Origin: Streptomyces agglomeratus
Lineage (GTDB): Bacteria; Actinomycetota; Actinomycetes; Streptomycetales; Streptomycetaceae
Direction: 5' to 3'
Length of the DNA: 64,000 nucleotides
Assembly: GCF_001746415.1 (NCBI RefSeq)
Contig: NZ_MEHJ01000001.1
Span: forward strand, 6,516,501-6,580,500
Below, piece by piece: positions 32,760 to 40,237 of the stretch. Every line of letters starts with the position of its first letter. Within the stretch, counting starts at the first letter, position 1. Below the pieces are notes generated by a model. The model ran no database searches. It saw nothing but the letters and a program-made list of their open reading frames with translations, and had not been told where the DNA came from. The position numbers and the translations under genes are program-made.

Positions 32760-33473
32760 TCAGTCGCAGCGCGGCAGCGGGGTCAGCAGCATCCGGCACA
32801 CGAGCCCCACCCCCGAGTCCAGCCGCTCCGTGAAGTCCTCCGCCAGGTCCGGCAGTTCGCGCAGCCGCCACAGCAGCCGGGCGGCGGACCAGGCGGCGTC
32901 GCGGGCACGTTCCAGGCTCCACGAGCCGAGCAGATGGGTCAGCGGATCGGCGATCTCCAGCAGGTCGGGCCCCGGCATCAGCTCCTCCCGGATCCGCTCC
33001 TCCAGCGCCACGAGCGTGTCGCCCACCCGGTCGAAATCACCCTCCAGGTCCGCCGGGCGGCAGCCGAGAGCGTGGCAGGTGTCGACCACGGCCAGCACCA
33101 GGTCGTGCCCGATGTGCGCGTTGATCCCGGCGAGCGCGAACTGGAGCGGGCGTACGCCCGGATGACGCCGGTACTGGAGCAACGGCCGCCAGCAGGCGGG
33201 CCCACGCCGTCCGGCCGGCGGGGCGGCGACGGCGGTCAGGTAGCGCTCGGCGAAGAGCACGTCGAGGGTGGCGGCGGTGCGGGCGTCCGGGAACAGGCCC
33301 ACGTCGATTCGCCGGTCGATCTCCTCGGTGACGGCCAGATAGACCCTGTTGAACACCGCGAGACCGTCCGAGGGCTGCCATTCGCGGCGGAGGGAACGCA
33401 TCCGCGCCACCACCGTGTCGACTGAGGTGCGGGAGCGGTCCGTCTGAGCTGGGAAGTGCTCGATCTGCGCCAT
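32760..33473 (-). CDS. DUF5995-family protein
   Basis: 237-residue, mostly helical soluble protein. I recognise the pattern as DUF5995: SLRREWQPSDGLAVFNRVYL, then PLQFALAGINAHIGHDLVLA and a C-terminal SWSLERARDAAWSAARLLW. Conserved polar residues (Asn/His in GINAHIGHD) suggest an enzyme or metal site, but no function is established to my knowledge. Divergent from the GH6 gene. Confidence 0.8.
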   Translation of the reverse strand: MAQIEHFPAQTDRSRTSVDTVVARMRSLRREWQPSDGLAVFNRVYLAVTEEIDRRIDVGLFPDARTAATLDVLFAERYLTAVAAPPAGRRGPACWRPLLQYRRHPGVRPLQFALAGINAHIGHDLVLAVVDTCHALGCRPADLEGDFDRVGDTLVALEERIREELMPGPDLLEIADPLTHLLGSWSLERARDAAWSAARLLWRLRELPDLAEDFTERLDSGVGLVCRMLLTPLPRCD

Positions 33474-33548
33474 ACGGGCAGCGTCGCAGCCCTAGGCTTT
33501 TGACCGGGTGCCGTAGGCCCGGGCTTCCCCAGAACGGGGGAACGAACC

Positions 33549-34847
33549 GTGTCGCGCGGCGCCGGGGAATCGGCCGTCCGGGGGAGAGGCAGAGTGTCGG
33601 GCTTACGTGCGCAGCGCCGGATCGAGCGCGCCGAGCGACGGCGCGCCAGACGCCGCAACGCGATGGCCGCCGCGGCTTCGGTGGTCGTGGCCGTCGGTGC
33701 GGTGACGGGTGTGGTGTCCGCGGTGACGGCCGACGTCGATCACCGGAACACCGCGCGGCCCGAGACGGGCGAAACGCCGGTCCAAGGGCCGCTGCCCGCG
33801 CGGCCCACCGCCTCGCGGACGCCTTCGGCGCAGACCTCGGCGCCGCGCCCGGCATCACCCTCGCCCTCGCCCCCGCCCGCGTCCCCGTCGTCCCGCGCGC
33901 GGGAATCGCGGGATTCGCCCGCGTCACCTTCGGCGGCGAGGCCCACGCGGCAGTCCTCCGGGCCGTCGCGGGCCGCGCCTGTCGGCGACGGCCTCTACCG
34001 GCACCCCGAGTCCCAGGTCCTCGACTGGGTCAGGGCGAACCGTGACGATCCGAGGCACCCGCTCATCAAGTCCAGGATCGCGGACCGGCCGGCCGCCGTC
34101 TGGTTCGCGGCGTACGACCCGGGGGCCGTCACCGCGCGGGTCAGGTCCGTGACGTCGGCCGCCGAGAGGGCGGGAAGGGTCCCGGTCCTCGTGCCGTACG
34201 CGATCCCCGGCCGGGACTGCGGGGGCGCGTCCCAGGGCGGAGCGCCGGACCTCGGGTCGTACGACCGCTGGATCGGGGCGTTCGCGGCCGGCCTCGGCGG
34301 CGGTGAGGTCATCGTCGTGCTGGAGCCCGACTCGATCGCCCTCTCCGACTGCCTTTCCGCGGGGGAGCGGCGGGCGCGTTTCGCCTCGCTGGCGCGCGCG
34401 GGCCGCACCCTGCACGCGGCGAACCCCCGGGCGAAGGTCTATTTCGACGCGGGCCACTCCGGCTGGCACTCCGCCGAGAAGCAGGCCGCCGCACTGCGCG
34501 CGGCGGGCGCCCGGTCGCACAGCGACGGCGTCTTCACCAACGTCTCCAACTTCCACCACACCGCCGACGAGGCCGCCTACGCGCGGCGTGTGCTCGCCGC
34601 GCTCGGCGGCCCGCCGGGTCTCGGCGCGGTCATCGACACCAGCCGCAACGGCAACGGGCCGCCGGCCGGGGGCCAGTGGTGCGACCCGGCGGGCCGGGCC
34701 CTCGGCCGGGCGCCGACGACCAGGACCGGCGAGGCGAAGGTCGACGCGTATCTGTGGGTCAAGCTGCCGGGGGAGTCCGACGGCTGCAAGGGGGCGGCGG
34801 GTACGTTCACACCGGACTACGCCTACCAACTGGCTCGGGGCACCTGA
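33549..34847 (+). CDS. Secreted/membrane-anchored GH6-family cellulase-like protein
   Basis: 432 residues. A basic N-terminus (RRIERAERRRARRRN), a hydrophobic signal or anchor segment near residues 40-60 (AAAASVVVAVGAVTGVVSAV), a Pro/Ser/Thr linker of about 80 residues and a C-terminal GH6 barrel. GH6 signatures: VPYAIPGRDCGG, VIVVLEPDSIAL, VYFDAGHSGWHS, TNVSNFHHT, DTSRNGNGPPAGGQWCDPAG and AYLWVKLPGESDGC. Endoglucanase versus cellobiohydrolase cannot be decided. GTG 33549 used; GTG 33594 is an alternative in-frame start. Confidence 0.87.
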   Translation: MSRGAGESAVRGRGRVSGLRAQRRIERAERRRARRRNAMAAAASVVVAVGAVTGVVSAVTADVDHRNTARPETGETPVQGPLPARPTASRTPSAQTSAPRPASPSPSPPPASPSSRARESRDSPASPSAARPTRQSSGPSRAAPVGDGLYRHPESQVLDWVRANRDDPRHPLIKSRIADRPAAVWFAAYDPGAVTARVRSVTSAAERAGRVPVLVPYAIPGRDCGGASQGGAPDLGSYDRWIGAFAAGLGGGEVIVVLEPDSIALSDCLSAGERRARFASLARAGRTLHAANPRAKVYFDAGHSGWHSAEKQAAALRAAGARSHSDGVFTNVSNFHHTADEAAYARRVLAALGGPPGLGAVIDTSRNGNGPPAGGQWCDPAGRALGRAPTTRTGEAKVDAYLWVKLPGESDGCKGAAGTFTPDYAYQLARGT

Positions 34848-34882
34848 GACGGCTCGGCCCACCGGAAAAAAACACTAGCCAT

Positions 34883-34901
34883 GTACATAGTAGCTATGTA
34901 C
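34883..34901. promoter_or_regulatory. Inverted repeat operator upstream of MarR gene
   Basis: GTACATAG (34883-34890), spacer TAG, CTATGTAC (34894-34901): perfect 8-bp arms in an unusually AT-rich stretch, ending 10 bases before the MarR start. It also contains a direct repeat TAGCCATGTAC/TAGCTATGTAC. Typical placement for MarR autoregulation. Confidence 0.75.
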
Positions 34902-34911
34902 GGTATCTCTC

Positions 34912-35403
34912 ATGAGTGCGGCTTCCGAGGGCCCTACGCCCGGCTTCCTGGTCTGGCGACTGTCGATGAAATGGCGCGTGGCCGTGGACCGGGCCCTCGC
35001 GCCGCTGGGCCTGACGCACGCGCAGTACTCGCTGCTGGCGTCACTGCTCGGCCTGGAGCGCGCCGGGCAGCGACCGAGTCAGCGGCAGCTCGCCGACCAC
35101 ACCGGCCTGGAGGCGCTGTACGTCTCGAAGCTGGCCCGTGCGCTGGAGACCGCCGGCCTCGTCGAGCGCACCCGGGACGCCGCCGACACCCGCGCGGTGC
35201 GGCTCGCGCTCACCGACCGGGGCCGTGAGGCCGCCGGCCGCGCGGTCACCGTCGTACAGCAGCTCGTCGACCGGCTCCTAGCGCCGCTCGGCGGCCTGGA
35301 GGGATGGCGTACGGAGGTACTGGTCCGCGAGTTGACGGCCCTGATCGACGCACCACTGGACGCGCCGTCCGACGTACCACTCACACCACCGACCGAGGAG
35401 TAG
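34912..35403 (+). CDS. MarR-family regulator
   Basis: 163 residues with the winged-helix core SQRQLADHTGLEALYVSKLARALETAGLVER, wing region RDAADTRAVRLALTDRG, and a helical dimerisation region. The ATG at 34912 follows a likely autoregulatory palindrome. Two bases after its stop a second winged-helix gene begins, so they are co-transcribed. Ligand unknown. Confidence 0.92.
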   Translation: MSAASEGPTPGFLVWRLSMKWRVAVDRALAPLGLTHAQYSLLASLLGLERAGQRPSQRQLADHTGLEALYVSKLARALETAGLVERTRDAADTRAVRLALTDRGREAAGRAVTVVQQLVDRLLAPLGGLEGWRTEVLVRELTALIDAPLDAPSDVPLTPPTEE

Positions 35404-35405
35404 CC

Positions 35406-35855
35406 ATGTCCGCAACCCCGAACGTCAACGGCCAGGTCATCGGCCAGGCCCACTACGCCACGCGCGCCGTGCTGGAGCGGCAGCTGGCCCGTACCGGCAC
35501 CACCTTCCACGAGTCCGTGGCGCTCAATGTGCTCGCGGACAGCGGCGCGGGCGTCGACCGCGGCCACCTCGTCGGCCGGATGACGGCGACCCTGAAGATC
35601 GACGACGCGACGGCACTGGCGACCGTGGCCCGGCTCACCGGGTCGGCGCTCGCCGAGGCGGTGCCCGGGGACGAGTGCCGCATCCGGCTCACGGACGCGG
35701 GCCAGGAGCTGAACCGTTCGATCCGTACGGCGGTCGGGGAGATCACGGCACGGCTGTACGAGGGTTTCGAGCCGGAAGAGATGGCGGTCGCGGGCCGCCT
35801 GCTGACCGTCCTGACGGCCCGCGCCAACGCGGAACTGGAACTCGCCGGCGCCTAG
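35406..35855 (+). CDS. Second MarR-like winged-helix protein
   Basis: 149 residues. It shares the MarR layout (SVALNVLADSGAGVDRGHLV; VARLTGSALAEAV; RIRLTDAGQELNRSI) but has a less orthodox recognition helix. Probably a paired regulator or heteromeric partner of the preceding MarR protein. Its TAG overlaps the stop of the opposite-strand permease within a shared CTAG. Confidence 0.85.
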   Translation: MSATPNVNGQVIGQAHYATRAVLERQLARTGTTFHESVALNVLADSGAGVDRGHLVGRMTATLKIDDATALATVARLTGSALAEAVPGDECRIRLTDAGQELNRSIRTAVGEITARLYEGFEPEEMAVAGRLLTVLTARANAELELAGA

Positions 35856-37231
35856 TCCTTGACGGTGTCGTACGTCGAGGTGCCCGCGTCCAGCAGGGGC
35901 TCCTGCTCCTTGAGATGGGCGGGGGCCAGGGCGCGGAGCGCGTGGTAGCCGGTGATGACGACGATGGTGCCCAGCGCGATGCCGCTCAGCTCGAAGTTGT
36001 CGGTGATCTTCAGGCTCACGCCGCCGACTCCGATGATGATGCCCGCGGCGGCCGGCACGAGATTGAGCGGATTGCGCAGGTCCACGCGGGCGTTGAGCCA
36101 GATCTGGGCGCCGAGCAGGCCGATCATGCCGTACAGGATGACGGTGATGCCGCCGAGCACACCGCCGGGGATGGCCGCGACGACCGCGCCGAACTTGGGG
36201 CAGAGTCCGAAGAGCAGGGCGAAACCGGCGGCGGCCCAGTAGGCGGCGGTGGAGTAGACGCGGGTGGCCGCCATGACGCCGATGTTCTCGGAGTACGTGG
36301 TGTTCGGCGGCCCGCCCACGGCGGTGGACAGCATGGACGCGGCGCCGTCGGCGGCGATGGCGGTGCCCAGCCTGTCGTCCAGGGAGTCGCCGGTCATCTC
36401 GCCCACGGCCTTGACGTGCCCGGCGTTCTCTGCGATCAGTGCGATGACGACGGGCAGCGCGACGAGGATCGCGGACCACTCGAAGCTCGGCGCGTGGAAG
36501 GAGGGCAGGCCGATCCAGTCGGCCCGGCCGACCGCCGACAGGTCGAGCCGCCAGTGGTCGACGGCCTCCGGGCCCCCCACGGGGGAGTGGATCCTGCCGA
36601 AGATCCGGTCGAAGAGCCAGGAGATCGCGTAGCCGAAGATCAGGCCGAGGAAGATCGCGACGCGGGAGAAGAAACCGCGCAGGCAGACCACGGCCAGCCC
36701 GGTGAAGAGCATGACCAGCAGGGCTGTCCACTGGTCCTGCGGCCAGTACGTCGACGCCGTGACGGGGGCCAGATTGAACCCGATCAGCATGACGACGGCG
36801 CCCGTGACGACCGGCGGCATCGCGGCGTGGATGATCCGGGCGCCGAATTTCTGTACGGCGAGTCCCGCGAGGAAGAGCGTGGCGCCGACGACGAGGACCG
36901 CGCCGGTGACAGTGGCGCTGTCGCCTCCGGAGGCGCGAATGGTAGCGGCCACGCCGACGAAGGAGAGCGAGCAGCCGAGGTAGCTCGGAACGCGGCCGCG
37001 CGTCGCGAGCAGGAAGATGACCGTCGCGACGCCGGACATCATGATGGCCAGGTTGGGGTCGAGCCCCATCAGGACCGGGGCGACGAACGACGCACCGAAC
37101 ATGGCCACCACGTGCTGGGCGCCGAGCCCGGCGGTACGGGGCCAGGAGAGGCGCTCGTCGGGGCGTACGACGGCGCCGGGGGCGGGGGTCCGCCCGTCGC
37201 CGTGCAGGGTCCAGCGCACCCCGAGGTTCAT
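35852..37231 (-). CDS. Uracil/xanthine permease (NCS2 family)
   Basis: 459 residues and about 14 membrane helices. NCS2 features: GLGAQHVVAMFGASFVAPVL near the N-terminus, VIALIAENAGHVKAVGEMTG (equivalent of the conserved NCS2 Glu helix) and AVGGPPNTTYSENIGVMAAT. The ATG ending at 37231 has GGGAG 7 bases upstream; a longer frame is not needed. Transports a nucleobase by proton symport; uracil is the usual call for this motif set. Confidence 0.9.
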   Translation of the reverse strand: MNLGVRWTLHGDGRTPAPGAVVRPDERLSWPRTAGLGAQHVVAMFGASFVAPVLMGLDPNLAIMMSGVATVIFLLATRGRVPSYLGCSLSFVGVAATIRASGGDSATVTGAVLVVGATLFLAGLAVQKFGARIIHAAMPPVVTGAVVMLIGFNLAPVTASTYWPQDQWTALLVMLFTGLAVVCLRGFFSRVAIFLGLIFGYAISWLFDRIFGRIHSPVGGPEAVDHWRLDLSAVGRADWIGLPSFHAPSFEWSAILVALPVVIALIAENAGHVKAVGEMTGDSLDDRLGTAIAADGAASMLSTAVGGPPNTTYSENIGVMAATRVYSTAAYWAAAGFALLFGLCPKFGAVVAAIPGGVLGGITVILYGMIGLLGAQIWLNARVDLRNPLNLVPAAAGIIIGVGGVSLKITDNFELSGIALGTIVVITGYHALRALAPAHLKEQEPLLDAGTSTYDTVKD

Positions 37232-37448
37232 TGCGGCTCCCGTACAAACAAATTCGGTCAGAAATGATCCCAGCAATGCTAAGGCCGAAAATGGCTGGTC
37301 CCGGCCGAGAGGAGGGAGCCGGGATGGGGGAGCAGGATCTCTGCTCCGGCCCCGGCCCTCATGCGCCGGACGGACCGGACGGGCCGGACGGACCGACCGG
37401 ACCGGACGACGATACGGCCGAGCCGGCGACAGCGGCTCGGTGAAACGG

Positions 37449-37467
37449 CCCCCGACGCATGCGGGGG
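37449..37467. terminator. Short hairpin, probable former MFS terminator
   Basis: CCCCCG (37449-37454) pairs with CGGGGG (37462-37467), loop ACGCATG. Without the insertion sequence it would lie only 2 bases beyond the stop codon of the MFS gene. The IS has now moved it 1.4 kb away. Confidence 0.5.
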
Positions 37468-37473
37468 ACCTAG

Positions 37474-37492
37474 TAGGGCTTGGTCAGGTTGG
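37474..37492 (+). repeat. IS left terminal inverted repeat
   Basis: TAGGGCTTGGTCAGGTTGG, adjacent to target-site CTAG at 37470-37473. Exactly matches the complement of the right end. Confidence 0.93.
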
Positions 37493-37538
37493 TTGTGGTT
37501 GAGCGTGTCCTTCGGGACCGGCGTTGCGTTGAGAGGGT

Positions 37539-38804
37539 GTGACTCCGGACGAGATTGCTGCTGTGCGTGGTGAGTTGGAGGATTTCGCGGCGGAGGTTTT
37601 CGAGCCGTTCGCGAGGAACGACCAGCGTCGGTGGGGGCAGGTCTATCTCCGGGGCCTGCTCACGGACGGGCAGCGCAAGTCGGTCGAGCCGATGGCCGCC
37701 CGGCTCGGGGAGGACGGGAACCGGCAGGCCCTGGCCCACTTCATCACCACCAGCCCGTGGGACCCCGCGCATGTGCGGGCCCGGCTGGCGTGGAGGATGG
37801 AAAAGGCGGTCCGGCCCACCGTGCTGGTCTTCGACGACACCGGGTTCCTCAAAGACGGCAATGCCTCGGCGTGTGTGTCGCGGCAGTACACCGGCACCGC
37901 CGGCAAGGTCACCAACTGCCAGGTCGGTGTATCCCTGCACCTGGCGTCCGACCACGCGTCGGCGGCGGTCAACTGGCGGCTGTTCCTGCCCGAGACCTGG
38001 GCGCCCGGGTCCGCGAAGGCCGATCCTGCCAAGGTCGCCCGCCGCACCGCCTGCGGCATTCCCGAGGACATGGGGCATGTGGAGAAGTGGCAGCTCGCAC
38101 TCGACATGCTCGATGAGACCCGCTCGTGGGGCATCGAGGTGCCGGTGGCCGTCGCGGACGCCGGATACGGCGACGCGGCGGCCTTCCGGCACGGCCTCCA
38201 AGCCCGCGGCCTGAACTACGTCGTGGGGATCTCCACGACCTTGTCGGCTCAGCCCGGCGAAGCCGTGCCCGTGACCGAGCCGTACTCTGGAACCGGACGC
38301 CGGCCGGCGGCGAAGTACCCGGACAAGCCGCAGTCGGTGAAACAGCTGGTCATCGCGGCGGGCCGGAAGGCAGCAAAGCCGGTGCAATGGCGTGAGGGCT
38401 CCCGGCCCGGCACCGGCCGCAGCGGCTTCAAACGGATGTACTCGCGGTTCGTGACGTTGCGGATCCGGCCCGCCGGACGCGAGGTCCGCCAAGCCGTTGA
38501 CCGCCCGGAACTGCCCGAGTGCTGGCTCATCGCCGAGTGGCCCGCCGACCAGGCCGAACCCGTCCAGTTCTGGCTGTCCGACCTGCCCGCCGACACCCCG
38601 CTGACCACCCTGGTCCGCCTGGCCAAGCTCCGCTGGCGCATCGAGCACGACTACCGCGAGATGAAACAGGCCCTGGGCCTGGCCCACTTCGAGGGCCGTA
38701 CCTGGAGCGGCTGGCACCACCACGTCACCCTCGTCTCCGTCGCACACGCCTTCTGCACCCTGCAACGACTGGCCAGAGCCCCAAAAGACACGGCGCCGGC
38801 CTGA
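37539..38804 (+). CDS. IS701-family transposase (frame 0 product; C-terminus continues in -1 frame)
   Basis: 421 residues from GTG 37539. DDE catalytic residues are visible: Asp99/100 in VLVFDDTGFLKDG, Asp207 in VAVADAGYGD, and a Glu at 369-374 in RWRIEHDYREMK. Frame 0 stops at 38804. The -1 frame carries GLSLYRIVRELQTLLATWAG, then VCPTCHRGIP, up to 38905, which looks like the C-terminal tail of related transposases. The heptamer C_CCA_AAA at 38780-38786 is positioned for a -1 slip, so the full protein may be about 456 residues. A plain frameshift mutation is the alternative. Confidence 0.88.
   Translation: MTPDEIAAVRGELEDFAAEVFEPFARNDQRRWGQVYLRGLLTDGQRKSVEPMAARLGEDGNRQALAHFITTSPWDPAHVRARLAWRMEKAVRPTVLVFDDTGFLKDGNASACVSRQYTGTAGKVTNCQVGVSLHLASDHASAAVNWRLFLPETWAPGSAKADPAKVARRTACGIPEDMGHVEKWQLALDMLDETRSWGIEVPVAVADAGYGDAAAFRHGLQARGLNYVVGISTTLSAQPGEAVPVTEPYSGTGRRPAAKYPDKPQSVKQLVIAAGRKAAKPVQWREGSRPGTGRSGFKRMYSRFVTLRIRPAGREVRQAVDRPELPECWLIAEWPADQAEPVQFWLSDLPADTPLTTLVRLAKLRWRIEHDYREMKQALGLAHFEGRTWSGWHHHVTLVSVAHAFCTLQRLARAPKDTAPA
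38780..38786 (+). other. Candidate -1 frameshift heptamer in the transposase
   Basis: CCCAAAA in the X_XXY_YYZ register (codons CCA AAA in frame 0; CCC AAA after a one-base slip). It precedes the frame 0 stop by 18 bases and joins the frame holding the conserved-looking tail (to 38905). Confidence 0.45.
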
Positions 38805-38896
38805 GCCTCTACCGGATCGTCCGCGAGCTACAGACCCTCCTCGCCACCTGGGCCGGCGTCTGCCCAACCTGTCACCGCGGCATACCCACACCCACC

Positions 38897-38915
38897 CCAA
38901 CCTGACCAAGCCCTA
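38897..38915 (-). repeat. IS right terminal inverted repeat
   Basis: Complement of the left 19-mer, followed by target-site CTAG at 38916-38919, which contains the stop codon of the minus-strand MFS gene. Confidence 0.93.
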
Positions 38916-40130
38916 CTAGTCCTTCGCCACCGCCGGGGCCTGCGCCTCGCTCCGGGCGCCGGCCGAGACCCGCCCCGCGTCGCGCAGCACCCCCGCGCCC
39001 ACCACCAGGCCGAACGCCAGCGCGGTCACCACCCCGAACGACACCACCAGCGACGTCGCGTCCGCGACCGCGCCGATCGCCGACGGTGCGATCAGCCCCG
39101 ACGTGTACGTGATCGTGGCCACGCCCGCGATCGCCTGGCTCGTGTTCGGCCCGCTGCGCCCCGCCGCCGCGAAGGCCAGCGGTACGACCACCGCGACACC
39201 GAGCCCGATCAGCGCGAAGCCGGCCATGGCGAGCGCCGGATGGGGCGCGGCCACCACCAGAGCGCCGCCGGCGGTCGCCGCGACGCCGCCCACCCGGACC
39301 GTGCGTACCGGCCCGAACCGGTCCACCACCCGGTCCCCGGCCAGCCGCGCCACCGCCATCGTCAGCGCGAACGCGGTCGTCGAAGCGGCCGCGACACCCG
39401 GCGACGAGCCCAGCACGTCCCGCAGGTAGACCGCCGACCAGTCCAGGCTCGCCCCCTCCGCGAAGACCGCGCAGAACCCGATCGCACCGATCACCAGCGC
39501 CGACTTCGGCGGCAGCGCGAAGCGCGGCGGAGCCTGGGCGCCCGGCGCGCTCCGCAGGTCGATCACTCCCTGGCAGGCGATCAGCCCCAGCACGGTCAGG
39601 GCAACGGCGGCCAGCGCGTGGTGCAGCCGCGCGTCGCTGCCGAGGTGCGCGGCGACCGTTCCCGCCGCCGAGCCGATCAGCGCACCCGCGCTCCACATGC
39701 CGTGCAGGCCGGACATGATCGACTTGTCGAGCCGGTTCTCGACCTCGACACCGAGCGCGTTCATCGCCACGTCCGACATGCCCGCCGTCGCGCCGAACAC
39801 GAACAGCGCGGCGCACAGCGTCAGCAGATTCGGCGCCAGGGCGGGCAGGGTCAGCGACAGCGTCCACAGCACCAGGAGCCCCCGCAGCGAGGTCCGTGCC
39901 CCGAACCGGTGGCTGATCGCGCCGGCCAGCGGCATCGCCACCGAGGCGCCGATCGCGGGGAAGGCCAGTGCGAGGCCGAGCTGACCCGCACCGACGCCCG
40001 AGTGGTCCGCGATCCAGGGGATACGGGTGGCGAAGCTGCTGGTGACCGCACCGTGCACACAAAACACGGCGGCCACGGCATACCGCGCCCGCTTCAACCG
40101 CTCCCGGCCGAAGACCGCTTCCTCCGTCAT
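38916..40130 (-). CDS. MFS transporter
   Basis: 404 residues, 12 predicted membrane helices: ALAFPAIGASVAMPLAGAIS, FGATAGMSDVAMNALGV, the mid-loop near residue 200 (QAPPRFALPPKSALV) and VVVPLAFAAAGRSG. This pattern is the FucP/YbjJ-like sugar-or-drug MFS group. Its TAG stop is formed by the IS target-site CTAG, so the protein is unaltered by the insertion. Divergent from a ROK regulator with an operator-like repeat between them, so sugar transport under ROK control is plausible. Confidence 0.88.
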   Translation of the reverse strand: MTEEAVFGRERLKRARYAVAAVFCVHGAVTSSFATRIPWIADHSGVGAGQLGLALAFPAIGASVAMPLAGAISHRFGARTSLRGLLVLWTLSLTLPALAPNLLTLCAALFVFGATAGMSDVAMNALGVEVENRLDKSIMSGLHGMWSAGALIGSAAGTVAAHLGSDARLHHALAAVALTVLGLIACQGVIDLRSAPGAQAPPRFALPPKSALVIGAIGFCAVFAEGASLDWSAVYLRDVLGSSPGVAAASTTAFALTMAVARLAGDRVVDRFGPVRTVRVGGVAATAGGALVVAAPHPALAMAGFALIGLGVAVVVPLAFAAAGRSGPNTSQAIAGVATITYTSGLIAPSAIGAVADATSLVVSFGVVTALAFGLVVGAGVLRDAGRVSAGARSEAQAPAVAKD

Positions 40131-40184
40131 ACGCCGTGTCCTCCCCGTCGCTCGCCGCCGGGCTTCCAGCGTGCCGCAGTAAAC

Positions 40185-40205
40185 TATCAGGGACCCTGCC
40201 TGATA
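40185..40205. promoter_or_regulatory. Inverted repeat between MFS and ROK genes
   Basis: TATCAGG (40185-40191), 7-base spacer, CCTGATA (40199-40205), in an AT-rich island of the 107-base divergent promoter. A good candidate for the ROK regulator's operator controlling both genes. Confidence 0.7.
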
Positions 40206-40237
40206 AATAGAAGGCGCCGTCTGGGAGGATCCGGGGC

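Larger units (their letters stand above)
37474..38915 (+). mobile_element. IS701-family insertion sequence, 1442 bp, with CTAG target duplication
   Basis: Terminal inverted repeats are perfect over 19 bases: TAGGGCTTGGTCAGGTTGG at 37474-37492 and its complement at 38897-38915, with partial similarity continuing inward. CTAG flanks both sides (37470-37473 and 38916-38919), matching the YTAR duplication of the IS701 family. One DDE transposase fills the element. The intact ends and exact duplication indicate a recent insertion. The joined flanks would read GGGGGAC-CTAG-TCCTTCGCC. Confidence 0.93.

Noticed and set aside
33037..33927. 296-residue minus frame over the DUF5995-GH6 region
   Set aside because: Spans the divergent promoter and is composed of Arg/Pro-rich sequence without motifs.
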